From Salinimicrobium xinjiangense DSM 19287 (GTDB lineage: Bacteria > Bacteroidota > Bacteroidia > Flavobacteriales > Flavobacteriaceae): a stretch of DNA of 64,000 nt. The translations under genes and the position numbers were made by a program. How positions within the stretch are numbered: the stretch's first letter is position 1; each line of letters starts with the position of its first letter. Shown one piece after another: positions 63,679 through 64,000 of this stretch. Under the pieces are notes generated by a model that made no database searches, was not told the origin of the DNA, and saw only the letters and a list, made by a program, of their open reading frames with translations. Location of the stretch: assembly GCF_000423585.1 (NCBI RefSeq), contig NZ_KE384056.1:148040-212039 (forward strand), read 5' to 3'.

Positions 63679-64000
63679 TTAAGCTCTGAGAAGTTTATAT
63701 TTGTCTTCAAATTCGGGGTTTTTTGTTTGCTCCATGATAAACGAGAAAATCAAACAATCTTTGATGTTTAAAAGGTGAAAAAGCACAGAAAATGCGGAGT
63801 TTTGGCCTTTACCCGGACTCCATGGACACATTTTCTCCATATTTTTGGCTATCCTCACTAGATTTATCCACATTCCGCGGGCAAAGGCCCACATCCGGTT
63901 TTTAATAAGACCACGGTATTTAGTCTTTTTATTTCTGATGTTTACCACAAACTGAAAAATAGTGGCTTCTACATTGTTTCTTCGCTGCTTTTCTTCCACA
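63679..64000 (-). mobile_element. Insertion sequence transposase, partial (cut by the window edge)
   Basis: The last about 105 residues of a DDE transposase on the minus strand. The motif RRNNVEATIFQFVVNIRNKK carries the catalytic-type Glu of a DDE_Tnp (PF13751/IS1182-like) domain, followed by KYRGLIKNRMWAFARGMWINLVRI, a strongly conserved C-terminal pattern of these transposases. The reading frame continues past the right edge, so the N-terminus is outside the window. IS family assignment is tentative. Confidence 0.8.

Overview
This window reads as chromosomal DNA of a member of the Flavobacteriaceae (phylum Bacteroidota). The evidence is lineage-typical gene content: an L28-L33-DUF4295-FtsY block, BshC of bacillithiol synthesis, an Omp28-type lipoprotein with TlpA and DUF6029 partners, a DUF3820 protein, a GH3-like protein, lipoproteins with Asp-rich tails after the lipobox cysteine, and several Bacteroidota-type -7 promoter boxes (TAnnTTTG) in front of genes. 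No genus can be assigned from sequence alone. I found no rRNA, tRNA, CRISPR array, prophage or biosynthetic cluster. One transposase fragment runs off the right edge.

Layout. 1-9 kb: Na+/solute symporter, recR, a lipoyl E2 acyltransferase, a DEDDh exonuclease with a DUF3820 tail, then a divergent Omp28 lipoprotein / TlpA thioredoxin / DUF6029 group. 8.9-11.1 kb: a tightly overlapping operon (FAH-family hydrolase, orphan Hpt protein, CinA). 11.1-12.4 kb: 1.3 kb of non-coding DNA made of several palindromic repeat families. 12.4-16.1 kb: ribosomal proteins, ftsY, an amidase lipoprotein. 16.3-19.5 kb: a small accessory-looking run of exported proteins (helical protein, ankyrin protein, frameshifted lipoprotein, DUF6263-like protein). 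19.6-28.1 kb: tricorn-like protease, class IV aminotransferase, P1 peptidase, RimO and another repeat block. 28.1-31.9 kb (minus strand): aldolase, then DUF2459, class V aminotransferase-like and VTT membrane genes. 32.0-37.6 kb: a phosphate operon (porin, pstSCAB, phoU). 37.7-44.0 kb (minus): M16 peptidase, Ca2+/cation antiporter, M14 peptidase. 44.1-48.4 kb: bshC coupled to a PLP decarboxylase, DUF2071. 48.8-53.2 kb: guaA, LysM protein, OsmC, HExxH protein. 53.2-61.7 kb (mostly minus): nitronate monooxygenase-like, mnmA, small lipoproteins, fasciclin protein (+), yidC and pyrG. 61.9-64 kb: GH3 protein and the edge transposase.

The most striking non-coding signal is upstream of the phosphate operon (31965-32169). 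Two arrays of NTAAYN-like hexamers with an 11-bp period, resembling Pho boxes, flank a stretch that ends in an intrinsic terminator. Within that stretch, 15 nt (32036-32050) are perfectly complementary to 32154-32168, which sits immediately before the porin start codon. This is consistent with a phosphate-responsive small RNA that pairs with the adjacent porin mRNA leader, or with a long-range leader structure that hides the ribosome-binding region. A 9-bp perfect inverted repeat overlapping the guaA promoter and the mosaic AACC...GGTT palindrome blocks are the next best leads.
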